Shown here: positions 8,245-9,103 of the stretch, one piece after another
Layout of the letters: each line of letters opens with the position of its first letter
How positions within the stretch are numbered: the first letter of the stretch is position 1
Assembly: GCA_024681875.1 (NCBI GenBank)
Contig: JAILAA010000010.1
Coordinates: forward strand, 1 to 9,103
Source of the DNA: Prevotella sp.
GTDB taxonomy: Bacteria > Bacteroidota > Bacteroidia > Bacteroidales > Bacteroidaceae
DNA: 9,103 nucleotides
Direction: 5' to 3'
Translations under genes and position numbers: made by a program
Notes under the pieces: generated by a model
What the model was told of the DNA's origin: nothing
Database searches by the model: none
The model's input: only the letters and a program-made list of their open reading frames with translations

Positions 8245-8844
8245 ATGGAAAAAATAATAGAAGAGCAAAGTGTATCAACTCCCCTCCCTCACAGGGAGGG
8301 GCAAGGGGGTGGGTCTCGTTTATACACCCTGTTGGTCTACTCAGAGAACATCGCCGGTATACTCAACCAGATTACCGCTGTGTTCACCCGTCGTCAAGTG
8401 AACATAGAGAGCCTGAACGTGTCGGCTTCGAGCATTCCTAACGTGCATAAATATACCATCACGGCATGGAGCGACGAAGACCAGATCATCAAGATAACGA
8501 AGCAAATAGAGAAGAAGATCGACGTGGTGAAGGCCAACTACTTCACCGACGACCAGCTGTTTATCCGTGAGTCAGGCCTCTATAAACTTGCCACCGACGC
8601 CGTGATGCAGAATCCCGAAATCAGCCGCACCATCCGCCGCCACGATGCCAGCATCATTGAAGTGAATCCCACCTACGTCATCGTAATGAAATACGGCATC
8701 ACCGACGACATCATCTCCCTCTACCGTGCCCTCGACACCTTCGGCTGCGTCCTGCAATACACCCGCTCCGGCCGCATCGCCGTCACCCGTGGTATGCAGG
8801 AGCAGGTCAGCAACTTCCTTGAGCAACGGGAAAGTGAAAAATGA
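8245..8844 (+). CDS. ilvN: Acetolactate synthase, regulatory small subunit
   Basis: This subunit activates IlvB and in most bacteria confers feedback inhibition by valine bound to its ACT domain. The 199-residue protein has the ACT domain at about 26-100: LYTLLVYSENIAGILNQIT, then FTRRQVNIESLNVS, in which the N and G/A positions near the start of the first helix match the family. A C-terminal domain follows at about 105-190 (ESGLYKLA, SGRIAVTRG). Residues about 11-25 (STPLPHREGQGGGSR) are foreign to the family and come from the palindromic repeat at 8281-8313, placed between a short Glu-rich start and the first beta strand. No ATG or GTG lies between the repeat and the ACT domain, so translation must pass through the repeat from ATG 8245. 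The gene follows ilvB by 24 A/T-rich bases with no Shine-Dalgarno sequence. Confidence 0.95.
   Translation: MEKIIEEQSVSTPLPHREGQGGGSRLYTLLVYSENIAGILNQITAVFTRRQVNIESLNVSASSIPNVHKYTITAWSDEDQIIKITKQIEKKIDVVKANYFTDDQLFIRESGLYKLATDAVMQNPEISRTIRRHDASIIEVNPTYVIVMKYGITDDIISLYRALDTFGCVLQYTRSGRIAVTRGMQEQVSNFLEQRESEK
8281..8313 (-). repeat. GC-rich palindromic repeat, copy 2 (inverted; IlvN N-terminal insertion)
   Basis: It holds a perfect 9-bp hairpin: CCCCTCCCT at 8281-8289, loop CAC, and AGGGAGGGG at 8293-8301, followed by the G-rich arm caagggggtggg. It is the inverted counterpart of the copy at 8183-8215. Bases 8282-8301 are the exact reverse complement of 8195-8214 over 20 bases, so the two copies could also pair with each other across a 67-base loop containing the ilvB stop and the ilvN start codon. 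Translated, it yields PLPHREGQGGG-like residues. Confidence 0.85.
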
Positions 8845-8909
8845 AAAGTTGAATTATTGAACAATTAAATTATTACTGTCCGCTAAACTTTTCACATTAG
8901 GATATAATT

Positions 8910-8943
8910 AGGGCTGATACCGGATTCAGTGTCAGCCCTTTTT
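8910..8943 (+). terminator. Rho-independent terminator at the IS left end
   Basis: An 11-bp stem, 8910-8920 with 8929-8939, has one T-G wobble and an 8-base loop (CGGATTCA). It runs into a T tract (8939-8943). It points in the direction of ilv transcription and stands before the transposase promoter. It would therefore stop readthrough from ilvN into the transposase and also end the ilv transcript. Confidence 0.8.
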
Positions 8944-8946
8944 GGT

Positions 8947-8954
8947 TACCTTTG
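8947..8954 (+). promoter_or_regulatory. Probable transposase promoter (-7 element)
   Basis: TACCTTTG matches the Bacteroidetes -7 consensus TAnnTTTG and lies 28 bases before the transposase ATG, directly after the terminator T tract. No good TTTG/TTG -33 element is present at the expected distance, where the terminator stem lies, so the promoter may be weak, as is common for IS transposases. Confidence 0.5.
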
Positions 8955-8982
8955 TAGTCGCAAAACAGAATCAAACGTAACC

Positions 8983-9103
8983 ATGGGCAAAAGTACACAT
9001 TTTTTCGGACAGCCGGTGTATGGTCAGCTGATAAAATCACTCGACCATGATAAAATTGTTGAAATGAGCCGCAAAAACGGCGGTGAAAAGTATGTAAAGA
9101 GCT
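8983..9103 (+). CDS. IS4-family transposase with N-terminal DUF4372 domain (partial)
   Basis: Only the first 40 codons are present before the window ends. They begin MGKSTHFFGQPVYGQLIKSL and continue with a DHDKIVEMSRKNGGEKYVKS segment. This is the characteristic opening of the DUF4372 domain that precedes the DDE catalytic domain in a large group of Bacteroidetes IS4-type transposases. The catalytic region lies outside the window. The ATG at 8983 is supported by the family N-terminus and by the promoter just upstream. Confidence 0.85.
   Translation, partial: MGKSTHFFGQPVYGQLIKSLDHDKIVEMSRKNGGEKYVKS

Larger units (their letters stand above)
8876..9103 (+). mobile_element. Left part of an IS4-family (DUF4372-type) insertion sequence, truncated by the window end
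   Basis: A transposase start, its promoter and an upstream terminator follow directly after ilvN. The exact left end is not provable with one end only. The sequence changes from A/T-rich leader-like DNA to ctgtccgctaaacttttc near 8876, which is my guess for the terminal inverted repeat. The element continues beyond the window. It carries the same orientation as the ilv genes. Confidence 0.6.

Noticed and set aside
8845..8875. Continuation of the heptamer array after ilvN (ttgaatt, attgaac, aattaaa)
   Set aside because: The stretch is A/T-rich with only loose similarity and no sustained 7-base phase, so it cannot be separated from chance.

Overview
The window reads as a Bacteroidales chromosome segment, most likely Prevotella or a close relative. 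Four things point that way. The upstream promoter of the first gene and the transposase promoter match the Bacteroidetes -7 element TAnnTTTG. Shine-Dalgarno sequences are absent, and the leaders before the genes are short, several of them A/T-rich. The secreted protein ends in a C-terminal motif (VYNLQG...GIYVV) typical of Prevotella secreted proteins. Both flanking transposases and the dispersed repeats are of kinds common in this group. Genus is an inference from sequence features, not from a search.

Layout, all on the + strand: 3' end of an ISL3/ISAon1-like transposase (1-116); a short intergenic stretch with one convincing promoter (278-308); a bifunctional class A penicillin-binding protein (330-2711); ilvD, dihydroxy-acid dehydratase (2725-4521); a secreted F5/8C + CotH-kinase-like protein (about 4567-6435); ilvB, acetolactate synthase catalytic subunit (6454-8220); ilvN, its regulatory subunit (8245-8844); then the left end of an IS4-family, DUF4372-type insertion sequence, with an inward-facing terminator, a promoter and the first 40 codons of its transposase (8983 to the window end). 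The window ends inside a transposase on both sides, as expected if it is an assembled contig that broke at repeated IS elements.

The five complete genes are separated by only 13, 45, 18 and 24 bases and look like one transcription unit. IlvB and IlvN together make the acetohydroxyacid synthase that starts branched-chain amino acid synthesis, and IlvD catalyses a later step. The reductoisomerase gene ilvC, needed between them, is not in the window; an IS sits directly behind ilvN. The PBP and the CotH-like protein are envelope proteins with no obvious metabolic link to the ilv genes.

The main feature beyond ordinary annotation is a cluster of short repeats of at least two kinds at the gene junctions and in one loop of this operon. 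A 7-bp-period array (4511-4629) supplies the last residues and stop codon of IlvD and also encodes the hydrophobic core of the CotH protein signal peptide. A second 7-bp-period, purine-only-like array (7766-7800) encodes an Arg/Glu-rich insertion just before the ThDP-binding GDG motif of IlvB. An inverted pair of about 33-bp GC-rich palindromic elements (8183-8215 and 8281-8313) forms the translated C-terminal tail of IlvB and an N-terminal insertion in IlvN, and can fold into a long stem around the ilvN start codon. These look like dispersed repeats that have been domesticated, or at least tolerated, in frame in essential biosynthetic genes.
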